Shown: positions 26,994 through 36,210 of the stretch, piece by piece | Layout of the letters: the number at the start of each line of letters is the position of its first letter | Position numbering within the stretch: the stretch's first letter is position 1 | From: an uncultured Lachnospiraceae bacterium | GTDB lineage: Bacteria; Bacillota; Clostridia; Lachnospirales; Lachnospiraceae | Direction of reading: 5' to 3' | DNA: 64,000 nt | Assembly (NCBI GenBank): GCA_910583605.1 | Contig: CAJTXN010000005.1 | Coordinates: 111,668-175,667 of the forward strand | Translations under genes and position numbers: made by a program | The notes under the pieces: model-generated | What the model was told of the DNA's origin: nothing | Databases searched by the model: none | The model's input: the letters and a program-made list of their open reading frames with translations, nothing else

Positions 26994-29429
26994 ATGGAAA
27001 ATAAGACAGAGAGATTGCTGGAAGAACCGGCCGGAAAAGAGACAATGACACGATATAAGGCAGATATTGGAAACGGGCTGACATCGGAACAGGTAAGGGA
27101 ATACCGGGAAAAGGGCCTGACCAATGAGGCGGTTGCGCCTCCGTCCAAGGATGTCAGGGAAATCATTTTAAGTAATGCATTCACTTATTTCAATCTGATA
27201 TTTGCAATTATTGCGGTGCTGCTGATAGTTGTAGGTTCATTCCGGGATTTAACATTTTTACCAATTATAATAGCGAATACATTAATCGGTATCGTACAGG
27301 AGATTCGGGCCAAGAAAACATTGGACGAGCTTTCCGTACTGAATGCTCCGAAAGCTAGAGTGATTCGGGACGGTCAGGTACATGAAATACCGGCCGAAGA
27401 ACTGGTGCTGGATGATATAGTTGTATTTAGCGGAGGAAATCAGATTTGTGCAGATGCCATAGTGCTGGACGGAGAGGTATCCGTCAATGAATCGCTGCTG
27501 ACCGGCGAATCCGATGAGATTATAAAGAAACCGGGGGACAACCTGATGTCCGGCAGTTTTATCGTATCAGGTTCCTGTCATGCCAGACTGGACAAAGTAG
27601 GGGCGGATTCCTACATATCCAAGCTGACGTTAGAGGCGAAGGCCATGAAAGAAGGAGAACAGTCGGAAATGATACGTTCTCTGGACAAGCTGGTAAAGGC
27701 AGTAGGAATTATCATCATTCCAATCGGCATCCTTTTATTCAGCCAGCAGTTTTTCTTTTCGGATGAGTCGTTGAGAAAGAGCGTGACTTCCATGGTGGCG
27801 GCTGTGATCGGAATGATACCGGAAGGACTGTATCTGCTGGCCAGCGTAGCCCTTGTTATCAGCGTTATGCGCCTGGCCGGGAAAAAAGTTCTGGTGCATG
27901 ATATGAAATGCATTGAAACGCTGGCCCGGGTCGATGTACTCTGTGTGGACAAAACCGGAACCATTACGGAAAACACCATGCATGTCAATAATATTATTGC
28001 TGCTGAACCTTATGACAGTGAGACCATGCCGTCTCTTATGGAACTGGTCAGCGATTTAACGGCCGCCATGTCGGATGATAATATTACCATGCATGCGCTG
28101 AAACAATATTTTAATCAGCCGGGAAACAGAAGGCCGGAATCTTCCACTTCCTTTTCTTCCGAATTCAAATACAGCAGCGTTACATTTTCGAATAACGCAT
28201 ATGTAATTGGAGCGCCGGAATTTGTGTTGCGGGAAGATTACGATTTATATAAAGATGAAATTGAAAAACACAGCGCCCTGGGGTACCGTGTACTGGTTTT
28301 CGGAATATATGACGGCAGAGCGGACGGAAAGGCTCTGACAGGGAAGGTTACGCCTTTGGGATTTATTCTGCTGTCTAATCCGGTGCGGAAAGAGGCGCCG
28401 GAAACCTTCCGCTATTTTGAGGAACAGGGAGTTGCCATTAAAGTCATATCCGGCGACAATCCGGTTACCGTTTCGGAAGTGGCGAAACAGGCAGGAATTA
28501 CCGGAGCGGAAAATTATATCGATGCCTCTGCACTGCACTCAGATATGGATATACGGAATGCCATATTGAAATATACCGTATTCGGTCGTGTCACACCGAA
28601 TCAGAAACGGCAGTTTGTACAGGCATTAAAGGATGCCGGCCGGACGGTTGCCATGACCGGTGACGGTGTGAATGATGTGCTTGCTCTTAAAGATGCGGAC
28701 TGTTCGGTGGCAATGGCTTCGGGAAGCGATGCGGCGGCCCAGGCTGCCCAATTGGTATTGCTGGAATCAAATTTTGCCTGTATGCCATCCGTAGTACTGG
28801 AAGGACGCCGTGTGGTAAATAATATCCAGCGTTCTGCCAGCCTGTTTCTGGTAAAAAATATATTTTCCTTTTTGCTGGCGGTGTTTTCGGTGTGTTTTAT
28901 GCTGACATATCCGTTGCAGCCGTCCCAGATATCATTGGTCAGTATGTTTACGATTGGAATTCCAGGATTTTTACTGGCGTTGCAGAATAATAAGAATATT
29001 ATTCGGGGACATTTTCTGACCAATGTTCTGCTGAAAGCGCTGCCGGCGGGAATAACCGATGTATTGGCAGTGGGAGCTTTTGTAATGTTTGCAAAATCGT
29101 TTGAATTAAACTTTACTGATGTTTCTACGGCATGTACCATTTTAATGGCAATTATCGGCTGCATGATGTTATTCAGGGTAAGTCAGCCTATGACCCGGCT
29201 GAGCCGTGTGACATGTATCGGATGTATTGTCGGTCTGATCTTCTGCGGTATATTTTTAAACGACCTATTTGCATTGACCAGAATGTCTGAAAAATGCATT
29301 TTACTGCTGGTAATCTTTGGGATTGCCACGGAGCCGGTACTGCGGTATGTCAGTATGCTGACGGAACAAAGCAGATTACTGTTCCTAAGATTAAAGAAAG
29401 AGATAAAAGAAAAGCTGGGCAGATTTTAA
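26994..29429 (+). CDS. Cation-translocating P-type ATPase
   Basis: 811 residues. The full P-type set is present: actuator motif LLTGESDE, phosphorylation motif CVDKTGTIT with Asp319, nucleotide-binding region, and hinge MTGDGVNDVLALKDAD. TM4 carries MIPEGLYLL, the motif of the CtpE/CaxP-like group, which suggests Ca2+ (or Mg2+) transport and not heavy metals; no Cys-Pro-Cys or N-terminal metal-binding domain is present. About ten membrane segments can be seen (for example NLIFAIIAVLLIVVG, IIIIPIGILLF, LFLVKNIFSFLLAVFSV). The start is uncertain because the ribosome binding site is weak; ATG 27045 is an alternative. It stands alone, with 244 nt of non-coding sequence before it. Confidence 0.9.
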   Translation: MENKTERLLEEPAGKETMTRYKADIGNGLTSEQVREYREKGLTNEAVAPPSKDVREIILSNAFTYFNLIFAIIAVLLIVVGSFRDLTFLPIIIANTLIGIVQEIRAKKTLDELSVLNAPKARVIRDGQVHEIPAEELVLDDIVVFSGGNQICADAIVLDGEVSVNESLLTGESDEIIKKPGDNLMSGSFIVSGSCHARLDKVGADSYISKLTLEAKAMKEGEQSEMIRSLDKLVKAVGIIIIPIGILLFSQQFFFSDESLRKSVTSMVAAVIGMIPEGLYLLASVALVISVMRLAGKKVLVHDMKCIETLARVDVLCVDKTGTITENTMHVNNIIAAEPYDSETMPSLMELVSDLTAAMSDDNITMHALKQYFNQPGNRRPESSTSFSSEFKYSSVTFSNNAYVIGAPEFVLREDYDLYKDEIEKHSALGYRVLVFGIYDGRADGKALTGKVTPLGFILLSNPVRKEAPETFRYFEEQGVAIKVISGDNPVTVSEVAKQAGITGAENYIDASALHSDMDIRNAILKYTVFGRVTPNQKRQFVQALKDAGRTVAMTGDGVNDVLALKDADCSVAMASGSDAAAQAAQLVLLESNFACMPSVVLEGRRVVNNIQRSASLFLVKNIFSFLLAVFSVCFMLTYPLQPSQISLVSMFTIGIPGFLLALQNNKNIIRGHFLTNVLLKALPAGITDVLAVGAFVMFAKSFELNFTDVSTACTILMAIIGCMMLFRVSQPMTRLSRVTCIGCIVGLIFCGIFLNDLFALTRMSEKCILLLVIFGIATEPVLRYVSMLTEQSRLLFLRLKKEIKEKLGRF

Positions 29430-29506
29430 AAAAATAAATAAAAATACTTTACAAATTAAAAATTTAATGTTATAGTCAGAAGAAATTAAAAGAAAGGAGC
29501 ATTACC

Positions 29507-29635
29507 ATGAAACATATAAAACAGCAAAGTCAGTTTAACAGCCAGATAATACAAAATTATAAAGATAACAGTTATATAAGGAATGACCTGTTCAGTCAGA
29601 AGAATTCTATATGTTTCGGTAATGCCGGAATATAG
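29507..29635 (+). CDS. Small protein of 42 residues
   Basis: A short frame that begins MKHIKQQSQFNSQIIQ and ends ICFGNAGI. It has a near-ideal ribosome binding site (AAAGGAG) seven bases before the ATG and is followed 29 nt later by a strong terminator, so it looks like an independent mini-gene. It is rich in Asn, Gln, Ser and Lys, with no membrane segment and no signal peptide. No run of one codon type is present that would mark a ribosome-mediated attenuator. I do not recognise a family. It lies 182 nt upstream of rtcB on the same strand; a link to it is not shown. Confidence 0.55.
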   Translation: MKHIKQQSQFNSQIIQNYKDNSYIRNDLFSQKNSICFGNAGI

Positions 29636-29663
29636 AGTTCTAAAAGCATTAAGTTTGTAGAGG

Positions 29664-29703
29664 ATGCTGATGGTTGAATGAGTCATTCACCATCGGCATT
29701 TTT
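29664..29703 (+). terminator. Intrinsic terminator after the 42-residue gene
   Basis: ATGCTGATGG-TTGAATGA and TCATTCACCATCGGCAT pair into a stem of about 17 bp with one bulge, followed by TTTTT. It separates the small gene from rtcB. Confidence 0.8.
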
Positions 29704-29817
29704 GAATTTAAAATATTATTAAAGGATTCAGAAAGTCGGTTTTTCCGGTATAAAGTAAAGATGCCGGAAGAAAGCGGCTTTTAATTTTTATCTGAAACGA
29801 AAGGAATTATTAGAAAA

Positions 29818-31029
29818 ATGAAACTGGTAAAAGGAAAATATAATACGGCAAAAGTATTTACGGAAATTGTAGAAGACGAGGCGCTGGCACAGATTGAAAA
29901 ACTTTGTGACCAGGAATTTGCAAGAGATGCTAAAATCAGGATTATGCCTGATGTGCATGCGGGCGCCGGGTGTACCATAGGAACTACCATGACCATTCAT
30001 AATGCGGTGGTGCCGAATCTTGTAGGGGTAGACATCGGATGCGGTATGGAAACGATCCGGGTGAAAAATAAACATATTGAACTGGAGCGGCTGGATAAAC
30101 TGATTTATCAGAAGATTCCTTCCGGGTTTGAAATCCGGGACACACCTCATTTGTTCAATGATGATGTGGACTTAACGGAGTTAAGGTGTTTAAAGGAAGG
30201 AAAGATAAATCTTAACCGGGCAGAACGTTCCCTGGGAACTCTGGGAGGGGGGAATCATTTTATAGAGGCAGATAAAGACGAAGATGGAAATATTTATATT
30301 GTAATCCATTCCGGTTCCAGACATCTGGGACTGGAAGTAGCCGGATTTTATCAGGAGCAGGCATATAAATCCCTGAACGGCAATACGAAAAAGGATATTG
30401 AGGCAATGATCCGGGAATATAAGGCGGCCGGCAGAGAAAAGGAAATTCAGGCAGAGATTAAACGCATGAATGCACAGCTTAAAACCATGGTTCCGAAAGA
30501 ACTGGCATATTGTTCCGGCGCCCTGATGGAAGATTATATCCATGATATGAAAATCATACAGAGATTTGCCATGCTGAACCGTAAAGCAATGATGGCTGAA
30601 ATCATTAAAGGCATGAAACTGAAGGTAGAAGAAGAATTTACGACGATTCATAATTATATTGATACTGATGCCATGATTTTACGTAAAGGAGCCGTTTCTG
30701 CCGAACAGGGAGAAAAGTTACTGATTCCGGTTAATATGAGGGACGGTTCGCTAATCTGCATTGGAAAGGGAAATGAGGACTGGAACTGTTCGGCGCCTCA
30801 CGGAGCAGGCCGCTTAATGTCCAGAACAAGGGCAAAACATACCTATACGGTATCGGAATTTAAGAAAGAAATGAAAGGTGTCTATACCACATCGGTGAAT
30901 GCGGAAACTCTGGACGAATGTCCGATGGCGTATAAGAGAATGGAGGATATTGTTGAAAATATCGGCGAGACGGCAGAGATTGTAAATATTATAAAGCCGA
31001 TTTATAATTTTAAGGCGGGGACAATCTGA
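29818..31029 (+). CDS. rtcB: RNA-splicing ligase RtcB
   Basis: 403 residues. RtcB seals 2',3'-cyclic phosphate and 5'-OH RNA ends in a GTP- and Mn2+-dependent way, in the cytosol. Metal-binding and core motifs are clear: MPDVHAGAGCTIGTTMT, VGVDIGCGMET, LGTLGGGNHFIE, VIHSGSRHLG, and near the end SAPHGAGRLMSRTRAK, holding the His that is guanylylated. No archease, RtcA or RtcR is adjacent, so it is a stand-alone RtcB as in many Clostridia; its RNA substrate (tRNA or rRNA repair) is unknown. The first residues MKLVKGKYNTAKVF look like a genuine N-terminus. A very strong terminator follows. Confidence 0.96.
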   Translation: MKLVKGKYNTAKVFTEIVEDEALAQIEKLCDQEFARDAKIRIMPDVHAGAGCTIGTTMTIHNAVVPNLVGVDIGCGMETIRVKNKHIELERLDKLIYQKIPSGFEIRDTPHLFNDDVDLTELRCLKEGKINLNRAERSLGTLGGGNHFIEADKDEDGNIYIVIHSGSRHLGLEVAGFYQEQAYKSLNGNTKKDIEAMIREYKAAGREKEIQAEIKRMNAQLKTMVPKELAYCSGALMEDYIHDMKIIQRFAMLNRKAMMAEIIKGMKLKVEEEFTTIHNYIDTDAMILRKGAVSAEQGEKLLIPVNMRDGSLICIGKGNEDWNCSAPHGAGRLMSRTRAKHTYTVSEFKKEMKGVYTTSVNAETLDECPMAYKRMEDIVENIGETAEIVNIIKPIYNFKAGTI

Positions 31030-31060
31030 CGTTTCTCCGAATGATGGGATAAAAAGGAAT

Positions 31061-31111
31061 GGGCAGATACCAAATTAGCCGAAAGGCTGATTTGGCATCT
31101 GTCCGTTTTTT
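31061..31111 (+). terminator. Strong intrinsic terminator of rtcB
   Basis: GGGCAGATACCAAATTAGCC, a GAAA tetraloop, and GGCTGATTTGGCATCTGTCC form a stem of about 20 bp with few mismatches, followed by GTTTTTT. The converging GT2 gene ends at 31115. Confidence 0.9.
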
Positions 31112-31114
31112 GTA

Positions 31115-32071
31115 TTATCGTTTCAATTTATTTATAAAGTATAATAATGGAAAACTAAAATAGGATATACCAAGGGCTAATCGAAGATAAGGATTGGCCT
31201 CATAATCAGTAATGACCTGAAAACGTAATTTTCGGATATTATTTTTTGCCAGTCTCCTGTATTTTCTGTATTTCCAGCTTTGGGGAATCTGAAGATAGGC
31301 AAGCAGATTGTCACAGACAACACAGGAAGCAATGGGATTCTTCAGTTCCGGAAAACGGTTGCTCAGATAATTTTTCATCTCTTCTACATTATGGATTAAG
31401 TCCAGTTTTTTAGGGGTAAATTTAAGAAATGAGGTACTGCTCTTACGTATGAAATAATAATACCCGCTATATGTATTATTGGAAACCCGGTGGGCTTTTT
31501 CAAATAATTTATATAAAACGGCGGTATCACCATAAAGATTTCCGTCCGGAAAACGAATGTCGGTAAACAATGAACTTCTGAACATTTTTGTTAAAATAAA
31601 TGAATTTATTTTATTTTTGTACAGTAATTCTTTTAATCCGTCTTTTTTGCTTAGCATATCACAGGGGGTAATGGTACGGCAGATGCCCATACCGTCAAGA
31701 GGAATTTCAGTATAACAGCAAGTGGAGATGTCAGCTTTCATTCTGACCAGATCCCCATACAATACTTCTATGTATAATTTATTGAGATAGTCATCACCGT
31801 CTACAAATACAACATATTCACCATGCATATTGTCTAATGCAATATTTCTGGCATAAGAAGTTCCGCCGTGTTTTACATGAAAAACCTTTACGCGGCGGTC
31901 TTTTGCCCCGTAATCATCACAAATATTACCTGTCTTATCTGTAGAACCATCATCTACCAGTAGAACTTCAAGATTTTTATATGACTGATTTAAAATAGAA
32001 TCTACGCTGTCAATGATATAATTCTCAATATTGTAAACAGGTACAATAACACTTATTAAAGGATCAATCAT
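31115..32071 (-). CDS. Family 2 glycosyltransferase
   Basis: About 318 residues from ATG 32071, which has GCAGGA seven bases upstream; earlier starts at 32086 and a TTG at 32092 are less well placed. The GT-A fold is plain: SVIVPVYNIENYI, then LLVDDGSTDKTGNICDDYG and the acid-rich metal site YVVFVDGDDYLNK. It should transfer a sugar from a nucleotide sugar to a cell-surface glycan or lipid carrier at the inner membrane face. The C-terminal 100 residues are basic and end in a hydrophobic segment LRLALGISYFSFPLLYFINK that could associate with the membrane. It is isolated, with no polysaccharide cluster beside it, so acceptor and sugar cannot be predicted. Confidence 0.93.
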   Translation of the reverse strand: MIDPLISVIVPVYNIENYIIDSVDSILNQSYKNLEVLLVDDGSTDKTGNICDDYGAKDRRVKVFHVKHGGTSYARNIALDNMHGEYVVFVDGDDYLNKLYIEVLYGDLVRMKADISTCCYTEIPLDGMGICRTITPCDMLSKKDGLKELLYKNKINSFILTKMFRSSLFTDIRFPDGNLYGDTAVLYKLFEKAHRVSNNTYSGYYYFIRKSSTSFLKFTPKKLDLIHNVEEMKNYLSNRFPELKNPIASCVVCDNLLAYLQIPQSWKYRKYRRLAKNNIRKLRFQVITDYEANPYLRLALGISYFSFPLLYFINKLKR

Positions 32072-32092
32072 AATGTATTCCTGCATATTCAA

Positions 32093-32430
32093 AATCTGCC
32101 TTTCCCTTATAAATTAGTTAAATTATTTATTAATAATAAATAGTTTTGTATATAATATACCTAATATTTTATCGGTTGTAAATAATAAATTTTTAGCAAA
32201 ATTTTAAAAATTACTTTGTAGTCGGAAAAGATTTATGTGAAATAATATTTTATTAACGAAATATTAACGTTGTTTCTTATACGAAATAGACAAATCAGAT
32301 GAAGCATTGGAAATAAAAGGTATTAATAAAAAAGTTTTATGAATTGGAATAAAGGGATTGTATGAAAATAATACTGATGAAAAAAATAATGCAAAAGTGA
32401 AGCTCATAAATGAAATGGAGGTAATTGTGA
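32093..32430. other. Intergenic region upstream of the beta-glucoside PTS
   Basis: About 340 bp of AT-rich DNA between the divergent GT2 and PTS genes. I see no gene. I looked for a BglG/LicT-type ribonucleic antiterminator site overlapping a terminator and for a catabolite-responsive element, and found no convincing one. The PTS ribosome binding site GGAGGT is at 32417-32422. Confidence 0.4.
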
Positions 32431-34293
32431 ATGGATTACAGAAAAACAGCCGAAGATGTGCTGCGGTATGTGGGCGGTGAATCCAATGTATCCCATCTGG
32501 AACATTGCTCCACCAGACTTCGTTTTACACTGGTTGACAGTAAGAAGGCTGATATTGAGGCATTAAAGGCAGTAAAAGGCGTTATGGGCGTTATTATGAC
32601 AGCCCAGTGTCAGGTGGTAATCGGTAATGACGTAATTGAAGTTTTTAATGAATTAAATAAGATTGCAGTTTTTAACGGAGAGAAGACACCGGTTTCAGGC
32701 GGCGGGGAAAAAAAGAAAATAGGAGCGGTCATTCTGGATTTTATTGTAGGTGTATTTCAGCCGTTAATTCCGGCCATTGCCGGAGCCGGTATCCTGAAAG
32801 CACTGCTGTCCCTGTTTGTCCTCTTTCACTGGATGGAAGAAAGCAGCACTGTATATAAGACACTGTTTTATGCAGCAGATGCGGCGCTTTATTTTCTGCC
32901 ATTAATGGTAGCCATCACAACGGCATCCAAATTAAAGATAAATAAACTGGTGGCGCTTTCAGCCGTGGGAGCATTAATCCTGCCCGGCATGACAACCATG
33001 ATTGCGGACGGGGCCACACTGTTTGGAATGAATATTAAAGCGATTCAGTATACCTATCAGGTATTCCCGGCAATTCTATCCGTTTTATTTCTGGCGGTGG
33101 TGGAAAAGCTGGCAACAAAAATATCACCGAAACCCATTCGGGTATTTTTTGTACCCCTCTTATGTTTTGTCATTGTGGTACCTGTAACTCTGTTATTATT
33201 GGGACCGCAGGGATTTACCATCGGTGAAGGACTGACCGATATAATCCTTACGTTATATAAGCATCTGGGCTGGATAGCAGTTGCCATACTGGCGGCAATT
33301 CTGCCGTTTATGATTGCAACCGGTATGCACAAGGCGCTGGTTCCTTATGCGGTTTCTTCCATTACAAACTCCGGCGAAGAATTGTTATATATGCCGGCTT
33401 CCCTTGCACACAATATTTCGGAGGGCGGCGCCTGCTTTGCGGTAGCCGTAAAGACAAAAGATACGGAACTGCGCTCGGCAGCAATTTCAGCGGGAATATC
33501 GGCAATATTCGGCATAACCGAACCGGCGCTGTATGGTATAACGCTGCAGAAAAAACGGGCGCTTTCCGGTGTTGTCATCGGAAGCTTTGTAGGTGGCCTG
33601 GTTGTGGGCCTGGCAGCGGTAAAAGCCTTTGTGGCCATGGGACCGGGACTGGCAGGTATGGCAATGTTTGTTGACAAAGAAAATGCTATGAATATAGTAT
33701 GGGCGAGCGTTGGATTCGGGGTATCCGTTATTATATCTTTTATAGCAACATTGATTTTATACAGAGATGATGATGTCAGAACGCAGGACGGAGACAGAAC
33801 TGCCCGGACGGCTGATATTGCCGGAGCGGCAACCGTTAATACCATAGAACTTATGGCGCCGGTAAACGGAACACTGATTTCAATCGAAGAAGTAAAGGAT
33901 GAAGTATTCAGTGCAGGTATTTTAGGTAAAGGCGTCGGAATCCTTCCATCCGACGGTAAGATTTATGCTCCGGCCGACGGAAGCATTGAAAGTGTGTTTG
34001 AAACCAATCACGCCATTACGCTGATGGCTGAAAACGGCGGGGAAATTTTGATCCATGTGGGACTGGATACCGTGAATTTAAAAGGAAAAGGATTTAAACC
34101 AATGGTAAAAACCGGAGATACTGTTAAAGCCGGGGAGCTGATCATGGAAGTAAATTTAGAACAGATTAAATCTGCCGGATTTGATCCCACGGTTTTAATG
34201 GTCATTACAAATTCTGATGAATTTAATATTTCGGCGGAAAGCGGCAGACAGGTTAAAAAAAGCGATAATGTCCTGAAAATGGAGGCGATATAA
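32431..34293 (+). CDS. PTS beta-glucoside transporter subunit EIIBCA
   Basis: 620 residues in the order IIB-IIC-IIA. The IIB phospho-Cys is in SHLEHCSTRLRF (about residue 26). IIC spans about 105-450 with eight or more membrane segments and the motifs GAGILKALLSLFVLFHW and ATGMHKALVPYAV; GITEPALYGITLQ is typical of the beta-glucoside/sucrose PTS group. IIA has the phospho-His in GGEILIHVGLDTVNLKG. It imports and phosphorylates beta-glucosides such as salicin, arbutin or cellobiose. It overlaps the following 6-phospho-beta-glucosidase gene by one base (TAATG), a tightly coupled operon. No BglG-type antiterminator gene is next to it, which is unusual for this family. Confidence 0.94.
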   Translation: MDYRKTAEDVLRYVGGESNVSHLEHCSTRLRFTLVDSKKADIEALKAVKGVMGVIMTAQCQVVIGNDVIEVFNELNKIAVFNGEKTPVSGGGEKKKIGAVILDFIVGVFQPLIPAIAGAGILKALLSLFVLFHWMEESSTVYKTLFYAADAALYFLPLMVAITTASKLKINKLVALSAVGALILPGMTTMIADGATLFGMNIKAIQYTYQVFPAILSVLFLAVVEKLATKISPKPIRVFFVPLLCFVIVVPVTLLLLGPQGFTIGEGLTDIILTLYKHLGWIAVAILAAILPFMIATGMHKALVPYAVSSITNSGEELLYMPASLAHNISEGGACFAVAVKTKDTELRSAAISAGISAIFGITEPALYGITLQKKRALSGVVIGSFVGGLVVGLAAVKAFVAMGPGLAGMAMFVDKENAMNIVWASVGFGVSVIISFIATLILYRDDDVRTQDGDRTARTADIAGAATVNTIELMAPVNGTLISIEEVKDEVFSAGILGKGVGILPSDGKIYAPADGSIESVFETNHAITLMAENGGEILIHVGLDTVNLKGKGFKPMVKTGDTVKAGELIMEVNLEQIKSAGFDPTVLMVITNSDEFNISAESGRQVKKSDNVLKMEAI

Positions 34294-35759
34294 TGGCATT
34301 TCCGGAAGGTTTTTTATGGGGCGGCGCCATTGCCGCCAACCAGTCAGAGGGAGCATGGAATGTAGGAGGAAAAGGTTTATCGGTAGCAGATGTGGCCACT
34401 TATAAACCGGATGCGGATATAAAAGATTATAAAGCCCATGTAGGTATTTCACTGGAAGCAATTGAAAAAGCAAAGCAGGAACCGGATTCTCCTTATTATC
34501 CGAAGCGGAGGGGAATTGATTTTTATCACAGGTATAAGGAGGACATTGCCTTATTTGCAGAAATGGGATTTAAGGTTCTGCGGGTTTCCATTGCATGGAG
34601 CAGAATTTTTCCCAATGGAGATGAGACGGAGCCTAATGAAGAAGGTTTAAAATTTTATGAAAAGCTGTTTGAAGAATTAGAGAAAAATAATATTGAACCT
34701 CTGGTTACATTAAGTCACTATGAGATGCCGCTGTCTCTCGCTACCCGTTTTAACGGATGGACAGACCGCAGGGTAATGGACTGTTTTGTAAGATTTTCTA
34801 CGGTCTGTTTTGAGCGGTTTAAGAAATATGTTAAATTGTGGCTGACGTTTAATGAAGTGGACAGTATAATCCGTCATCCTTTTACAACCGCAGGGATCAT
34901 TCCGGAATTAAGCGAAGAAAAAGGGATACTGCAGTGCTGCTATCAGGCGTTGCACCATCAGTTTATGGCCAGCGCCATAGCGGTAAAAAGGTGTCATGAG
35001 ATTATCCCCGGTTCCAGAATTGGCTGTATGCTTACCAAGCTTACCACTTATCCGAGAACCTGTACACCGGAGGACGTGCTGGTCACTTTAAAAAAGAATC
35101 TGGATAATTATTTTTATGCTGATGTCATGGTATGGGGTGAATATCCCCAAATGATCCGGAAATATTTTGAAAAAAACGGTATTGAAATTATAATGCATTC
35201 CGGAGATGAGGAAGTACTAAAACACGGATGTGTGGATTTTGTATCTTTCAGCTATTATATGACCATGACGGAATCCATGGACGAAAATGCAGAGCGCACG
35301 CCGGGCAATACGGTACTGGGCGTAAAAAATCCTTATCTGGAAAGCAGCGAATGGGGATGGCAGATTGACCCGGTGGGGCTTCGGATCAGTCTGCTCGAGT
35401 TATATGACCGGTACAGGAAGCCACTGTTTATTGTGGAAAACGGTATCGGAAACAGGGATATCCTTGAGGCGGATAAGACAATTCATGATCCCTATCGGAT
35501 AGAGTATTTCAGAAAGCATTTTATGGAAATGGAAAAAGCCATTGATGATGGAGTGGAACTAATGGGATATACAAGCTGGGCGCCGATTGATATAATCAGT
35601 GCATCCACGAATCAGATTTCCAAACGGTATGGGTTTATCTATGTAGATGCAGATGACATGGGAAACGGCTCATATGACAGATACAGAAAAGACAGTTTTT
35701 ACTGGTATAAGAAGGTAATAGAGACCAACGGAAAGTCTTTGAAAAACGAAAAGGTGTAA
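34293..35759 (+). CDS. 6-phospho-beta-glucosidase (GH1)
   Basis: 488 residues. It hydrolyses the phosphorylated glucosides delivered by the upstream PTS to glucose 6-phosphate and an aglycone or glucose, in the cytosol. The GH1 signature is clear: N-terminal FPEGFLWGGAIAANQSEGAW, FRVLR-like VLRVSIAWSRIFP, acid/base Glu in WLTFNEVDSI, nucleophile Glu in LFIVENGIGNRD, and WAPIDIIS close to the C-terminus. The phosphate-binding segment SKRYGFIYVDADD matches the 6-phospho subgroup. The start codon overlaps the PTS stop. A GC-rich inverted repeat follows the stop at 35773. Confidence 0.95.
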   Translation: MAFPEGFLWGGAIAANQSEGAWNVGGKGLSVADVATYKPDADIKDYKAHVGISLEAIEKAKQEPDSPYYPKRRGIDFYHRYKEDIALFAEMGFKVLRVSIAWSRIFPNGDETEPNEEGLKFYEKLFEELEKNNIEPLVTLSHYEMPLSLATRFNGWTDRRVMDCFVRFSTVCFERFKKYVKLWLTFNEVDSIIRHPFTTAGIIPELSEEKGILQCCYQALHHQFMASAIAVKRCHEIIPGSRIGCMLTKLTTYPRTCTPEDVLVTLKKNLDNYFYADVMVWGEYPQMIRKYFEKNGIEIIMHSGDEEVLKHGCVDFVSFSYYMTMTESMDENAERTPGNTVLGVKNPYLESSEWGWQIDPVGLRISLLELYDRYRKPLFIVENGIGNRDILEADKTIHDPYRIEYFRKHFMEMEKAIDDGVELMGYTSWAPIDIISASTNQISKRYGFIYVDADDMGNGSYDRYRKDSFYWYKKVIETNGKSLKNEKV

Positions 35760-35772
35760 AGCAGATAATAAC

Positions 35773-35797
35773 AGCGGCAGTCAGGAAGGCTGCCGCT
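35773..35797 (+). terminator. GC-rich hairpin after the 6-phospho-beta-glucosidase gene
   Basis: AGCGGCAG (35773-35780) and CTGCCGCT (35790-35797) form an 8-bp perfect stem with a 9-nt loop. The tail is GAAGATATTTAAA, without a proper U-run, so termination efficiency may be low. Confidence 0.5.
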
Positions 35798-35811
35798 GAA
35801 GATATTTAAAA

Positions 35812-36204
35812 TTATAATCCCCAGTTGAGACTGATATCGTCAGTTGTTTCGTTAATATCATAGTTATTGGATTTGGAGGATTTATCATTATATCTGGTTT
35901 TTATAACGGCATTGCTGGAAAGAGAGTCATATTTATTTGTATATAAATATATACAACAGCCGCTTTTGGACATATGCCAGTCATTGGAATTTAGGAAGTT
36001 TAAATTGATATTCTGCTTAGCGGGAACCACTATTTTAAAACGGTATTCACCGTATTTTCCTTTTGTCTGAAACTTCCCATTATTGGATGCAAGATTACAT
36101 ACTTCGTTTTCAAAGCTACATTCTGCTGAGATATTTTGGAGATTAAGTTTTTTATCATTCAGATAAATGTTTACATTTATAGTTATCCGGTTACCTTTAT
36201 ATAA
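35812..36204 (-). pseudogene. Coding-like remnant without a start codon behind the XRE regulator gene
   Basis: On the minus strand the frame from 36204 to the stop at 35812 is open for about 130 codons and reads like real protein (for example ITINVNIYLNDKKLNLQ, then KGKYGEYRFKIVVP and NINLNFLNSNDWHM). It has an in-frame stop at 36207-36205 and no ATG, GTG or TTG in the first 55 codons. A GTG at 36030 and an ATG further on could start only a truncated product. The composition, beta-rich with Asn and Lys, is that of an exported beta-sandwich or a lipid-binding protein whose N-terminus is lost. The xre stop is 7 nt upstream, so a deletion may have fused the region to the xre gene. It is not a recognised family. 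Confidence 0.45.
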
Positions 36205-36210
36205 TTAGTT

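Noticed and set aside
29507..29703. rtcB leader attenuator
   Set aside because: The small frame shows no codon runs and the terminator lies more than 110 nt before rtcB, so a separate mini-gene is the simpler reading.
35812..36030. 72-residue minus-strand gene starting at GTG
   Set aside because: The coding-like sequence continues about 58 codons upstream of this GTG, so the GTG is an internal codon of a larger remnant.
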